A stretch of 64,000 bases of DNA from Pigmentiphaga sp. GTDB lineage: Bacteria > Pseudomonadota > Gammaproteobacteria > Burkholderiales > Burkholderiaceae_B. Numbering within the stretch: the first letter of the stretch is position 1; each line of letters opens with the position of its first letter. The translations under genes were made by a program, and so were the position numbers. This document shows positions 17,809-27,445 of the stretch, in pieces. The notes under the pieces were generated by a model. The model was not told the DNA's origin. It saw only the letters and a list, made by a program, of their open reading frames with translations, and searched no databases. The stretch is taken from contig JALOAI010000005.1 in assembly GCA_023228945.1 (NCBI GenBank), forward strand, positions 62,001-126,000, read 5' to 3'.

Positions 17809-18717
17809 TTACTTCGCATGCGGATACCGCTCCCGCAATTGCGTGCGCACCAATTGTTCGGTTTCGTGCACCAGGCGCGTGCCGGGCCGGCGGTTGGAGA
17901 CCGCAATCACCATGGTGCGGGTGAGCGCCGGCTGCGAAAAATGCAGTACCTTCAATTGATCGGCAAAGCCGCTTTCCCGGGCGAGGTGCTCGGGTAGGAC
18001 GGTGCAGCCATGGCCCTGGCGCACGAGTTCGAGGATGAAGTTGGCGCCGCCCACGTTGAGTACGACGTTGAGCGGGATACGCGCCTCGCGGGCGACAGCC
18101 TCGACCTGCGCGCGCATGGTGTGCGGCAGGCTGGGGAGGATCAAGGGAAAGTGCGCAAGATCGGCGTACTGCAAGGCCGATTTGCCGCCGGGCACTGGTT
18201 TGTCCGCCGGGCAAATCATGCAGACTTCCTCGTGCAGCGCCGCGGTGATGTTCAAGGCTGGCGCATCGGGCGGATCGTAGAGCACGCCGATGTCGGCCCG
18301 GCCCACCATCAGCCAGTCGTGGATATTGGAGCTCGTGCCTTCCAGGATGTCGAGCGATGCGCGTGGAAAGCGCTTCTGGAATTCCGTCACCAGGTTGGGC
18401 GCGAGGATTTTGCCGGCCGACGGCGTGATGCCAAGAATCACCTTGCCCATGGGCGAGCCGTGCAACTCGCGCAGGTCCTGGCGTGCGCGTTCGGTTTGCT
18501 CAAGGATGCCCTTGGCGTGTTCGAACAAAGTCTTGCCCGCCTGCGTGAGGGCGATGCCTCGGCCATTGCGATGGAACAGCGTTTGACGCAACTCCACTTC
18601 CAGCTGGCGGATCTGTTTACTCAGGGCGGGCTGCGTGATGCCGAGCTCGATCGCCGCGCGGGTGAAACCCCCGTATTCGGCGACGCAGACGAAGTATTCG
18701 AGCTGTTTCAGATCCAT
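17809..18717 (-). CDS. LysR-family transcriptional regulator
   Basis: A 302-residue LTTR with an N-terminal winged helix (MDLKQLEYFVCVAEYGGFTR, ITQPALSKQIRQLE) and a periplasmic-binding-like effector domain. ATG 18717 is preferred over a TTG two codons upstream. It is divergent from the Bug receptor gene with 140 bp between them, a common pairing in Alcaligenaceae, and probably controls it in response to the transported acid (inference). Confidence 0.92.
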   Translation of the reverse strand: MDLKQLEYFVCVAEYGGFTRAAIELGITQPALSKQIRQLEVELRQTLFHRNGRGIALTQAGKTLFEHAKGILEQTERARQDLRELHGSPMGKVILGITPSAGKILAPNLVTEFQKRFPRASLDILEGTSSNIHDWLMVGRADIGVLYDPPDAPALNITAALHEEVCMICPADKPVPGGKSALQYADLAHFPLILPSLPHTMRAQVEAVAREARIPLNVVLNVGGANFILELVRQGHGCTVLPEHLARESGFADQLKVLHFSQPALTRTMVIAVSNRRPGTRLVHETEQLVRTQLRERYPHAK

Positions 18718-18857
18718 GGGCAAATTATAGGGGAACGGAATGCGGCGATAAGCGCATAACTTTTTGGAATATCAGGTGGTCGCATGAGGATGCCGCAAAC
18801 CGGAGTCAGGCGCGTAAGATTTTTGGCAGAAAACGTGCAACCCGGAGGAGATCCACG
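18718..18857. promoter_or_regulatory. divergent LysR/Bug control region
   Basis: A 140-bp region between the two start codons, AT-richer than its surroundings near 18722-18775 (ATAAGCGCATAAC, TTTTTGGAATATC). A LysR box is expected here, but I cannot define one convincingly. The right end holds GGAGGAG, the ribosome site of the Bug gene. Confidence 0.4.
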
Positions 18858-19850
18858 ATGCGACAACCCGTTATTTCGCTGGCCGCGCTGGGCGCGCTGG
18901 CGATGAGTCTGAGCTTCACCCCCGCTGTGTCATATGCGCAGGCCGAGGCCTACCCCAATCGCGCGGTGCGCCTGGTCGTGCCTTTCGCGCCGGGGGGCGG
19001 CACCGACGTGCTGGCGCGTATCGTGGCCGAGCGACTGGCCAATGATTTGGGGCAGGCCATTGTCGTGGATAACCGGGCGGGCGCGGGCTCGCAGATCGGT
19101 GTGGACTCCGTGGCGAAAGCGGCGCCGGATGGCTACACGGTATTGTTCGGGCCTGCGGATGGCTTGTCCATTCTGCCCGCCTTGCGGCCCACGGTGCCCT
19201 ACGATTCGGTCAAGGATTTCACCGCGGTCGCTCGCGTGGCCACCTCGCCGTTCGTCATTTCGATCAACCCCGCCATGAAGGCGGAGACTTTCGAGGAGTT
19301 GATGGCCGAGGCCCGCGCCCGGCCGGGCGAGATCCGCTACGGCACGCCGGGCATCGGCAGCATCGGTCACTTGGCCATGGAGTTGTTGCAAACCAAAACG
19401 GGTACGAAGCTGACCCACGTTCCCTATAAGGGAGGCGGCCCGGCGCTGGTTGGCTTCATGTCTGGCGATACCGAGGCCATCATTTCGAGCACCAAGCTGG
19501 TGCAGAACGCGGCGGAGTCGGGCAAGGCCAAGATGCTGGCGCAGACTGCGCTCATGCCGCAGCCCGATATCCCGAAGGTGCCCACGCTCGATGGCCTGGG
19601 CATCAAGGGCTTCGAAGTCGTGAGCTGGTTCGGCCTGCTCGTGCCCGCGGGCACTCCGCAGTCGGTGGTGGATCGTCTGGACAAAGCGGTGGCCAACATC
19701 ACCCGCGACCCGGACTTCGCTCAGAAGATGATCGAATCGGGATCCACCGCGGCCTACTTGCCGCCGAAAGAATTTGCCGCTTTTGTCGAACAGGACAGGA
19801 GCAAATGGATCGGCGTCGTCAAAGACGCCGGCATCAAGATCGAGCACTAG
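18858..19850 (+). CDS. Bug-family (TctC) periplasmic solute receptor
   Basis: A 330-residue tripartite tricarboxylate transporter receptor. It has a Sec signal peptide (about 1-28, ending SYAQA), then YPNRAVRLVVPFAPGGGTDV, the typical first strand and ligand loop, and the VPYKGGGPAL motif. It binds small carboxylates or aromatic acids in the periplasm. No TctA/TctB membrane genes lie in the window, as is usual for the many orphan Bug genes of Bordetella relatives. It is followed by the monooxygenase. Confidence 0.94.
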   Translation: MRQPVISLAALGALAMSLSFTPAVSYAQAEAYPNRAVRLVVPFAPGGGTDVLARIVAERLANDLGQAIVVDNRAGAGSQIGVDSVAKAAPDGYTVLFGPADGLSILPALRPTVPYDSVKDFTAVARVATSPFVISINPAMKAETFEELMAEARARPGEIRYGTPGIGSIGHLAMELLQTKTGTKLTHVPYKGGGPALVGFMSGDTEAIISSTKLVQNAAESGKAKMLAQTALMPQPDIPKVPTLDGLGIKGFEVVSWFGLLVPAGTPQSVVDRLDKAVANITRDPDFAQKMIESGSTAAYLPPKEFAAFVEQDRSKWIGVVKDAGIKIEH

Positions 19851-20093
19851 GCGGGAGCTTGGGGCCGCTGGTCGAGCCCTGGCCCAGGCGCTGGCCCGTC
19901 ATGTCCGGCAGGGTCGGCGAAGCGGAGTCCGACAGCGCCGAAGGCGCCCCTTAACCCAGGCAGGAAGCCGCGGCCGATGGCTGGAGTGATTCACGGACTG
20001 TCGAGACAGCCCGCGGGCCTCGCGTTGCCGTCGAGCGGACGGCCGGACGCCGACCTTCCGCAGATCTTTTTTATGGATGGGAGTCATCGAATT

Positions 20094-21731
20094 ATGAGCA
20101 GTCAATTTAAAACGCCCGTGTTGATCGTCGGTGGCGGCCCGGTGGGCCTTTGCCTGGCGCTGGACCTGGCATGGCGCGGCATCGAATGCATGCTGATCGA
20201 GAAAACCGACGGCTCGATCCATCATCCCAAGACCGCCTCGCTGACCTACCGCACCATGGAGTTCTGCCGGCGCTGGGGCATCGGCGATCGGATCCGGCAC
20301 GAGACCTTTCCGCGCGATTGGGAACTGAGCATGGCCTTCTGCACCAGCATGGCCGGATACCCGCTGACCCGCATCCCGTACTCCAGCCTGCAGGACGACC
20401 CGGAGATCCCCGAGACGCCGGAGCGCAAGCAGCGCGCGCCGCAGCTGTATTTCGACCCGATCCTGGCCGACGAAGCCAGAAAACGCGACGGCATCACGCT
20501 GCGCTATCACTGCGAATTCGTGTCGCATACACAGGACGAGGATGGCGTTCGCGCCGTGGCGCGCGACGTGCGTACCGGCGAGACGATCACCATCGACGCC
20601 GAGTATCTGGTGGCTTGCGATGGCGCCGGCAGCAGCATCCGCCGGGCGTTGGACATCCCGATGGAAGGCGACCCGGTATTGGATTACTCCATGGCGGTCT
20701 ATGTGCGCTGCCCCGGACTCATCCACAAGCACGACAAAGGGCAGGCGGAACGCTATATCTTCATCGGCCCATCGGGCACCTGGGGCAATCTCACCGTGGT
20801 CGATGGCGACGCCTTCTGGCGCCTGACCGTGCTGGGCTTCAAAAGCAAGGAAGAGATCGACGACTTCGATCCCGAACCTTGGGTGCGGCGCTGCATGGGC
20901 AGCGACGATATCGAGTTCGAGGTGGTCGACGTCCTGCCCTGGCGCCGGGCCCGACTGGTGGCGAGAGAATACTCGCAAGGCCGGGTGTTCCTGGCCGGCG
21001 ACTCGGCGCATACCATGTCGCCCACGGGAGGCTTCGGCTTCAATACCGGCCTGGGCGACGCAATCGACCTGGGGTGGAAGCTCGAGGGCATGCTCAAGGG
21101 CTGGGGCGGCCCCGCGCTGTTGGCCAGCTACGATGCCGAGCGCCGGCCCATCGGCTGGCGCAACGTCAGCGCTTCGGCCGAGAACTACTTCAAGCTGATC
21201 TCGGCGGAGAATTGCGCCGACATTCTCGACGATACTCCCGAAGGTGCCGAAACCCGTCGTAGGGTGGGCGCCTACATGCACGAGGCCACGCGCATGGAGT
21301 GGGAGAACCTTGGCGTGGTCCTGGGCTATCGCTACGACAGCTCGCCGATCTGCGTCCCGGATGGCAGCGCGCCAACGCCGGACCAGCGTTCGGTATATGT
21401 GCCCACCTCGCAAGCCGGCCATCGCGCCCCGCACGCCTGGCTGCCGGATGGGCGCTCCACGCTGGATCTCTTCGGCCGAAGCTTCGTACTGCTGCGGTTT
21501 CCGGGCGCGCCCGATGCCTCCGCCCTCGTGGCGGCGGCCAAAGAGCGCGGATTGCCCTTGGAGGTCGTGGAGATCCCGGATCAGGACATCGCCCGTCTTT
21601 ATGAGCGCAAGCTCGTATTGGTGAGGCCGGATGGGCACAGCGCCTGGCGGGGCGACACCGTGCCGGAGAACATCATGCAATTGTTGGACCGTATCCGTGG
21701 GGCCTTGGTGCCGGCCTTGGAAGCCGCCTAA
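20094..21731 (+). CDS. FAD-dependent aromatic ring monooxygenase (PheA/TfdB class)
   Basis: A 545-residue flavoprotein of the FAD_binding_3 family, which hydroxylates phenols or aromatic acids with NAD(P)H and O2. VGGGPVG (12-18) binds the ADP part of FAD. The second FAD motif AGDSAHTMSPTGGFGFNTG runs from about 301. A C-terminal thioredoxin-like domain ends LYERKLVLVRPDGHSAWRGD. ATG 20094 follows GGGAG; an in-frame ATG 7 codons upstream (MDGSHRI) is possible. It is the intact relative of the remnant at 13776 and faces the ligase gene tail to tail. Confidence 0.92.
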   Translation: MSSQFKTPVLIVGGGPVGLCLALDLAWRGIECMLIEKTDGSIHHPKTASLTYRTMEFCRRWGIGDRIRHETFPRDWELSMAFCTSMAGYPLTRIPYSSLQDDPEIPETPERKQRAPQLYFDPILADEARKRDGITLRYHCEFVSHTQDEDGVRAVARDVRTGETITIDAEYLVACDGAGSSIRRALDIPMEGDPVLDYSMAVYVRCPGLIHKHDKGQAERYIFIGPSGTWGNLTVVDGDAFWRLTVLGFKSKEEIDDFDPEPWVRRCMGSDDIEFEVVDVLPWRRARLVAREYSQGRVFLAGDSAHTMSPTGGFGFNTGLGDAIDLGWKLEGMLKGWGGPALLASYDAERRPIGWRNVSASAENYFKLISAENCADILDDTPEGAETRRRVGAYMHEATRMEWENLGVVLGYRYDSSPICVPDGSAPTPDQRSVYVPTSQAGHRAPHAWLPDGRSTLDLFGRSFVLLRFPGAPDASALVAAAKERGLPLEVVEIPDQDIARLYERKLVLVRPDGHSAWRGDTVPENIMQLLDRIRGALVPALEAA

Positions 21732-21835
21732 CGATCATCCCCGCGAACGGGATGGTTTGGCCACCGGCCGGGGCATGCGGTCGTCCGTAGCCGATTGCCT
21801 GCCCGCGGTGCCGATGATCTGCCTGTCGACGGGGT

Positions 21836-23650
21836 TCAAGCCCCCTTGGCCGGCGCCAGGATCACCCGCGGATCCTCGGGATTGTCGTACAGCGCCCGCA
21901 CGTCGTCGGCGCGGCGTTTCAACACGGCACGCTGGTTGAGGTAGCCCTTGTCGGTGATCTCGCCGGCATCGGGGCTGGGCGCGTCGGGCAGCAGCAGGAT
22001 CCGGCCCACCGTCTGCGACGAGCCGCCGCCCTGGGCAAGCAGCTTGGCCAGCCCGTCGCGAAGGTGGTTGACCAGTTCGGCGCGCGGCAGCTTTTCGGCC
22101 GCGGCGCTGAGGAACACCAGGGCGCCGACTTCGTGGCGGTCGTGGCCGGTGATCACCGCGTCGCGGGCATAGGGTGCCAGGGCCGACACCAGCTTGACGC
22201 GCAAGGTGCCCACCGAGACCCAGGTGCCGGTGGTGAGCTTGAAGTCTTCCGACACGCGGCCGTCGAACACCACGCCGGCTTCGGGGCGGCGAGGATCGAG
22301 CAGATAGCCCGCATCGCCGATGCGGTAGTAGCCTTCTTCGTCGAAGGCGTCGGCCGTGGCCTCGGGCGCATCGCGATAGCTGCGGAACACCGCTGCGCCA
22401 CGCACCCGCATCTCGAATTTCTCGCCATTGGGCAAGAATTTGAGTTCCGTGCCCGGCAAGGGCAGGCCGATCACGCCGGCGCGATCGAGCTTCCAGTGGG
22501 CCGAGGTGATGGCCGGCGCGGTTTCGGTGGCGCCCCACGAGGTGGTGAACCACACCGGTTCTTCACGCACCCGGGCGGCGACGCGCTCCAGGCGCTCCCA
22601 GGTGGCCTGGGGCAGGGCGGCGCCGGCATAGAAGGCCAGGCGCAGGCGGGAGAACAGGGCGCGGGCGAGTTCGTCGTCGGCCTCCAGGCTGGGCAGCAGC
22701 ATGTCGAAGCCGGCGGGTACGTTGAAGTACAGCGTGGGCCGGACCTCGCGCAGGTTGCGGATGGACTTTTCGATCAAGCCTGGCGCCGGCCGGCCTTCGT
22801 CGATATACAGCGTGCCGCCGTTGCGCAGAATCATATTGAGGTTATGGTTGCCGCCGAAGGTGTGGCTCCAGGGCAGCCAGTCGAGCACGATGGGTTTTTC
22901 GCGTTCGAGAAAGCGCCACGCTTGGGCCATCATCTGCTGGTTGGCACAGAGCATGCGGTGATCGTTGATCACCACCTTGGGCTGGCCGGTCGAGCCCGAG
23001 GTGAGCAGGTACTTGGCCACGGAGTCGGGCGTGAGCGCTTCGAAAGCCGCCCGGACGGCGGGGGTTTCGGGCGTGCGCAGCAGCCGGGCAAAATCCAGCG
23101 CGCCCGGGAAGGCGTCCGCGCCGGCGCTGAACACCACGGGCACATCGAGCCCGGCGGCCTGGATCGCGGGGCCGTACACCTCGGCGGTGGCGGCGTAGAT
23201 CAGGCCGGGCCGCAGGGTATGCAGGATGCCGGTGATCTTGCCGTAATCCTGGGTAAGGCGGCAATAGGCGCTGGAAACGGTGCAAACCGGCTGGCCCACG
23301 TGCATGGCCGCCAGCATGAGCAGGGCGTGGTCCAGGCTGTTGTCGGAGAGCACCACCACGGGAGCGCCGGCTGGCATTGGCATGTCGAGCAGGCTTTGCC
23401 CGATCGCGCCCACCGCCTGGCGGAGCTGGGCGTAGGTGAACCGGCGCCATTCGCCCTGGGCGTCGCGCTCGGCGAGCGCCACGGTATCGGGAGTGGCGGC
23501 GGCCCAGTGCTCCAGCCATTCGCCGACGCAGCGGGCATAGGGCTGCAAGGGGTCGGGAGAGCGCAGGACGAAGCCACCGCCGGGCAAGTCTTCTTGCAGC
23601 GTGCGCGCGGGGCTGAGTTGTTCGGGGTCGTCGAAGAACCCGAGTGCCAT
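21836..23650 (-). CDS. fcs: feruloyl-CoA synthase-like acyl-CoA ligase
   Basis: A 604-residue adenylate-forming ligase. The P-loop is YLLTSGSTGQPKVV, the A5 region SWGATETAP, and the A7/A8 region YRIGDAGYLLD followed by FDGRVSEDFKLTTGTWVSVG. That last stretch is characteristic of feruloyl-CoA synthases. It would activate a phenylpropenoid or related acid with ATP and CoA. It is divergent from a TetR gene across a region with a CATACA/TGTATG palindrome. The family is secure; the exact substrate is inferred. Confidence 0.85.
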   Translation of the reverse strand: MALGFFDDPEQLSPARTLQEDLPGGGFVLRSPDPLQPYARCVGEWLEHWAAATPDTVALAERDAQGEWRRFTYAQLRQAVGAIGQSLLDMPMPAGAPVVVLSDNSLDHALLMLAAMHVGQPVCTVSSAYCRLTQDYGKITGILHTLRPGLIYAATAEVYGPAIQAAGLDVPVVFSAGADAFPGALDFARLLRTPETPAVRAAFEALTPDSVAKYLLTSGSTGQPKVVINDHRMLCANQQMMAQAWRFLEREKPIVLDWLPWSHTFGGNHNLNMILRNGGTLYIDEGRPAPGLIEKSIRNLREVRPTLYFNVPAGFDMLLPSLEADDELARALFSRLRLAFYAGAALPQATWERLERVAARVREEPVWFTTSWGATETAPAITSAHWKLDRAGVIGLPLPGTELKFLPNGEKFEMRVRGAAVFRSYRDAPEATADAFDEEGYYRIGDAGYLLDPRRPEAGVVFDGRVSEDFKLTTGTWVSVGTLRVKLVSALAPYARDAVITGHDRHEVGALVFLSAAAEKLPRAELVNHLRDGLAKLLAQGGGSSQTVGRILLLPDAPSPDAGEITDKGYLNQRAVLKRRADDVRALYDNPEDPRVILAPAKGA

Positions 23651-23759
23651 GATGTTTCTCCTGTCGAGGGCGGCGCCAGTGCCTGCCTTTCCGTACGGTT
23701 ATGTATGGAAATATGCTATCCGACTCTGTTTCTCAGCAGGAAGAGGGTTTACCCTTAAG

Positions 23760-23775
23760 CATACAGTTTTGTATG
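23760..23775. promoter_or_regulatory. candidate TetR operator
   Basis: A perfect inverted repeat CATACA-GTTT-TGTATG lies in the 218-bp divergent region between the ligase and TetR starts. A related half site, TATGTATGG, is at about 23700-23708. Both strands' promoters would be covered, which suggests joint control of ligase and regulator. Confidence 0.5.
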
Positions 23776-23868
23776 TTTGGGGCAGACGCCTTATCATTCC
23801 AGACTCCTTCGCCATCCCGGCGATCGCCGGGCCTCGTTCAATGTCCGTATCCGATCTCCGCTACGTCG

Positions 23869-24507
23869 ATGTCGAAACCCGCTCCGCCGTCCACTTCCCC
23901 GCGTTCCCGCGACGCCTCCCGCAATTCGCTGACGCCGGAGAGCTGGATCAATGCCGCCACCGGCCTGTTGGTCGACCAAGGCATCGATGCGGTCCGCGTC
24001 GACGTCATCGCCAAGCGCCTGGGCGTGACGCGGGGCAGCTTCTATTGGCATTTCCGCGACCGCGACGATCTGCTGCTGCGTGTGCTCAAGGCCTGGCGCG
24101 ATGCCGCCACCGACCAGCTCATCGATCGTTTCGAGCGGCGGCACATCGACCCGGAGATCCTGATCGACGACCTGATGACGCTGCCGTTTCGCGGTCGCTC
24201 GGCGCGCGAGGCGGCGCGCATCGAACTGGCGATCCGCACCTGGGCGCGACGCGACGAGATCGTACGCCAGGCGCTGGACGACGTCGACGCCCGCCGCGTG
24301 GCGTACGTGGCGCAGTGTTTTTCGGCCCTGGGGTTCTCCATCGCCGAGGCGCGGGCGCGCGGATTCGCACTGTATGCCTGGCAAGTGGGAGAGTCCATGC
24401 TCATCCGGCAGGATAGCGACGAGCAGAAACGGGAACGCAAGGCGCTGTTGCAGCAGTTGTTGCTCACGCCGCTGCCGCAAGATAAAGAGCGACTGGCTAC
24501 CAGTTGA
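23869..24507 (+). CDS. TetR-family transcriptional regulator
   Basis: A 212-residue regulator. The HTH is about 25-70 (INAATGLLVDQGIDAVRVDVIAKRLGVTRGSFYWHF), followed by an all-helical ligand domain. ATG 23869 is a reasonable start; the frame is open 56 codons further, but that stretch is the promoter region. It is divergent from the acyl-CoA ligase and probably represses it until the substrate or its CoA ester is present (inference). Confidence 0.9.
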   Translation: MSKPAPPSTSPRSRDASRNSLTPESWINAATGLLVDQGIDAVRVDVIAKRLGVTRGSFYWHFRDRDDLLLRVLKAWRDAATDQLIDRFERRHIDPEILIDDLMTLPFRGRSAREAARIELAIRTWARRDEIVRQALDDVDARRVAYVAQCFSALGFSIAEARARGFALYAWQVGESMLIRQDSDEQKRERKALLQQLLLTPLPQDKERLATS

Positions 24508-24653
24508 GGGCGGGTGGGCCTCGCCGTGGCGGCGCAGCGGCCCGAAGCGGGCGCTGCCCGGCAAGAAGGGCTTGCGAGCGGGCCTGCGCACGCGCGTGGC
24601 GTACGATAGGATGGATCGATGCCGCGATTGGCGGCCTGACTAGAGAGATCCAC

Positions 24654-24989
24654 ATGGACCCGCAAACCCTGGAAAATCTGCTGGCCAAGGGCCCGGATAA
24701 CGCGATGCTCAGATTTGGCTTGGGTAAAGCCTGGCTGGATGCCGGAGAGGCCGCCAAGGCCGCACCCCACCTGCAACGTTGCCTGGAATTCGATCCGGGT
24801 TATTCCGCGGCCTGGAAGCTGCTGGGCAAGGCCTTGGCGGCCGTGGACGACCCCGATGGCGCGCGCCGTGCGTGGCGGCAGGGAATCGAAGTGGCCGCCG
24901 GCAAGGGCGACAAACAGGCCGAGAAGGAAATGACGGTGTTCTTGCGCCGGCTCGATAAAGCCGGATCGGGGCCCAAGACGCCAACGTAG
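24654..24989 (+). CDS. small tetratricopeptide-repeat protein
   Basis: A 111-residue soluble protein with about two TPR units (LRFGLGKAWLDAGEAAKAAPHLQRCLEFDPG and AAWKLLGKALAAVDDPDGARRAW) and a basic C-terminal helix. The ATG at 24654 follows AGAGAG. Its function is unknown; TPRs mediate protein contacts. Similar small TPR proteins are common in Alcaligenaceae. Confidence 0.8.
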   Translation: MDPQTLENLLAKGPDNAMLRFGLGKAWLDAGEAAKAAPHLQRCLEFDPGYSAAWKLLGKALAAVDDPDGARRAWRQGIEVAAGKGDKQAEKEMTVFLRRLDKAGSGPKTPT

Positions 24990-25295
24990 CGCTTGGGGCG
25001 ACGTTGGCGTGGCCGGCTCTGAGGCCAGGCCTGATGCCGCCCTGGTAACAGGCCGGCGCAACCCGTGGCGCCATGAAGGAGATGCCGGCGGCTCGTTCGC
25101 GCCATGCCGCTGGTGGCGGCGTGTACCGAAAGGCGGGCTGTTCTCGCATGGCCAGTCTTGCTAAAATGCGTTCGATAATGAAAATAAGACGCAATACAGG
25201 AATTGGTGGCCAGGACGCCCGGACGCCGCGGTACCCGGGCCTCCCGCGGTTGGCAACGCCGCCACGTTGGTCGGATCGCTATTCCATCGTCAGGC
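24990..25295. other. 306-bp intergenic region before the two-component genes
   Basis: No gene is visible. GGCCGG-rich sequence occupies the left half. At 25174-25192 the sequence begins GATAATGAAAATAA, matching the left half of the Fur consensus well and the right half poorly. TTGCTA at 25159 could be a -35. It is probably the promoter of the two-component operon, possibly iron-responsive. Confidence 0.45.
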
Positions 25296-25982
25296 ATGAA
25301 ACTTCTCGTCGTTGAAGACCATCCCAGCCTAAGAGCGCTACTTGCCGAACATCTGCGCCTCCGCGGGTTCGCGGTGGATGCCGTGAAGACCGGGCGAGAA
25401 GCGATCGCGGCGCAGCAAATGGCCCGCTACGACGCCATGATCCTCGATCTGGGCCTGCCCGACATGGATGGCCAGGAGGTGTTGTCGCGGCGGCCGGGCG
25501 GCGGCGAGGCGCCTCTGCCCTGCATCGTGCTCACGGCGCGCGACGCCGTGGAATGCCGCATCCGCAGTCTGGATGCCGGCGCCGATGATTATCTGCTGAA
25601 GCCCTTCGACGTGAGGGAACTGGAGGCGCGGCTGCGGGCCGTCCTGCGCCGGGCGTCCCGGGCCTTTGTCACCCTGGCCTGCGGCAATCTGGCCTTCGAG
25701 CCGGACTCCCGGCACGTGAGTATCGACGGCCGCATCCTCGAGCTGTCGCGGCGCGAAAGCATGCTGCTGGAGGAATTGCTGCGCGCCTCGCCACGCATCG
25801 TGGTCAAGGAATATCTCGAAGAGCATTTGTACGCCGGCAACGAGAGCGTGACACTCAATGCCGTTGAGGCGGTGGTGTCGCGGCTGCGCCGCAAGCTCAT
25901 GGCCGGTGGCGCCCAGGCGTGTATCCAGACCGTGCGCGGCATCGGCTATCGGCTGCAGCCCGCCGGCGCCGGCCATGCTTGA
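25296..25982 (+). CDS. OmpR-family response regulator
   Basis: A 228-residue regulator. The receiver domain (1-about 118) starts MKLLVVEDHPSLRALL, with the phosphorylation Asp in MILDLGLPDMDG and Lys in LLKPFDVREL. The winged-helix output domain (about 130-225) ends RLRRKLMAGGAQACIQTVRGIGYRL. It overlaps the histidine kinase start by 8 nt. It is placed between a weak Fur-like site and a TonB receptor, so it may govern metal or siderophore uptake (inference). Confidence 0.95.
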   Translation: MKLLVVEDHPSLRALLAEHLRLRGFAVDAVKTGREAIAAQQMARYDAMILDLGLPDMDGQEVLSRRPGGGEAPLPCIVLTARDAVECRIRSLDAGADDYLLKPFDVRELEARLRAVLRRASRAFVTLACGNLAFEPDSRHVSIDGRILELSRRESMLLEELLRASPRIVVKEYLEEHLYAGNESVTLNAVEAVVSRLRRKLMAGGAQACIQTVRGIGYRLQPAGAGHA

Positions 25983-27354
25983 GCTGCGGCGCAGCCTGGC
26001 CGCACGCATCCTGGTGGCGCTGGTACTGGTGGGGCTTTTGGGCTTTGCCAGCCTGGCCTGGTATCTGTACGACACGCGTGACGAATTGCGCTATAGCACC
26101 GCGCTGCTGCAAGCCAACGCGATCGTCCAGGAAGTGCTCGCGACGAAGGGCACAGGCACGGCGGGGGAAAGGGGGCTCGGCCAACTCCCCCGGCACTACG
26201 GTGGCAGCGAGCTGTTCTATACGCTGTACTCCGCCGGCGGCGAGCCGGTCTGGTATTCCGACAATCTCGTGCGCCCCATGCGCATGCGGCCCGGCACCCT
26301 GGAAGCCGCGATGCGGCCGCTGCAGTGGCGGACCTTCCGCGGTCGCGGCCGGGTGATCGGCGTGCCGGTGACCCTGGCCGATGGCGGCACGCTCATCGTG
26401 GCCAAGGCCGACGGCCTGGAGCGTTCCTTGATCGATGCTCTGCTGCGCACCCGGCTGCTGCGGGTATTGATCGGTTTCCTGGTGTTTTGTCTTGTGGCGG
26501 GCCTGCTGATCGGCTGGCTCTTGCGTTGGACCTTGCGCCCCGTGCGCCAGGCCGCCGCTCTGGCGGGCGAGATCCACCCCGGCGCGCCGCAGCGGCGGGT
26601 CCCGCTGGATCGGCTGCCGCAAGAGATCGTGCCTCTGGCGCGGGCGGCCAATCTGGGCCTGGACCGCCTGGCACAGGCATTGTCGGCGCAAAAGCAATGG
26701 CTGGCGGACGCGGCCCATGAGCTGCGCACGCCACTGACGGTGCTCGACCTGCGTTTGCAGAAGATGCGTCTGGAGGGCAAGACCGATTGGCCCGCGGTGG
26801 AGCAAGAGGTGCAACGCCTGCGCCATCTGGTGGACCAGTTGCTCACGCTGGCCCGGCAAGATCACGCCGGCGGCGATGCCGCTCAGGCGGGGTCGGTGTC
26901 CTTGTCGCGGATTGTGCGCGAGACCATCGCTTCACTGGTTCCGCTGTTCGAGCAAAACCAGCGCGACATCCAGGTCGATCTCCAGGACCATGTCCGCATC
27001 GTGGCGGATGCGGCCGCGGTGCGCGACGCCATCCGCAACGTGGTGGAGAACGCCCTGCTGCACGGCCAGGGCACGGTCGCCGTGCGCCTGTCGCAAGCAG
27101 GCAAAGGGGGCGGCGCCATCCTCGACGTGGGCGACGAGGGCGCCGGCGTTCCCCTTGACGCGCAGGACGACATGTTCAACCGCTTCCACAAAGGCCGGCA
27201 GGGCGGAGCGGGTTCGGGGCTGGGACTGGCCATTGCGCGCCAAGCATTGCGCAATCTGGGTGGCGACGTCCACTTCGTTGGCGAGCGGCCCTGTGTGGTG
27301 CGGCTCCGGTTTCCCGCGACGTCAGAAAATGGTCAGGCAGTGTCCCTATCATGA
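25975..27354 (+). CDS. sensor histidine kinase
   Basis: A 459-residue membrane kinase (QseC/PmrB-like layout). TM1 is at about 10-30, a periplasmic sensor region of about 130 residues follows, and TM2 is LIGFLVFCLVAGLLIGWLL. The phosphoacceptor motif is ADAAHELRTPL. ATPase N, G1 and G2 boxes are NVVENALLHG, DEGAGVP and GSGLGLAI. It is translationally coupled to the response regulator through ATGCTTGA. The ligand is unknown. Confidence 0.95.
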   Translation: MLELRRSLAARILVALVLVGLLGFASLAWYLYDTRDELRYSTALLQANAIVQEVLATKGTGTAGERGLGQLPRHYGGSELFYTLYSAGGEPVWYSDNLVRPMRMRPGTLEAAMRPLQWRTFRGRGRVIGVPVTLADGGTLIVAKADGLERSLIDALLRTRLLRVLIGFLVFCLVAGLLIGWLLRWTLRPVRQAAALAGEIHPGAPQRRVPLDRLPQEIVPLARAANLGLDRLAQALSAQKQWLADAAHELRTPLTVLDLRLQKMRLEGKTDWPAVEQEVQRLRHLVDQLLTLARQDHAGGDAAQAGSVSLSRIVRETIASLVPLFEQNQRDIQVDLQDHVRIVADAAAVRDAIRNVVENALLHGQGTVAVRLSQAGKGGGAILDVGDEGAGVPLDAQDDMFNRFHKGRQGGAGSGLGLAIARQALRNLGGDVHFVGERPCVVRLRFPATSENGQAVSLS

Positions 27355-27356
27355 TG

Positions 27357-27381
27357 AATGAGAGTTGTTTTCATTCTCATT
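27357..27381. promoter_or_regulatory. Fur-box-like palindrome upstream of the TonB receptor
   Basis: AATGAGA...TCTCATT arms flank a T-rich centre containing TTTTCATT, overlapping the consensus for iron-repressed genes of this group (AATGAGAAT-type repeats). It lies just after the kinase stop and 64 bp before the receptor ATG. Iron repression is the expected effect. Confidence 0.6.
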
Positions 27382-27445
27382 TTTTAATGATTCGCTGAGA
27401 GCCACGACGCGCGGCGTCCGTGGTTCCGCCAACGGGACTCCTTCT

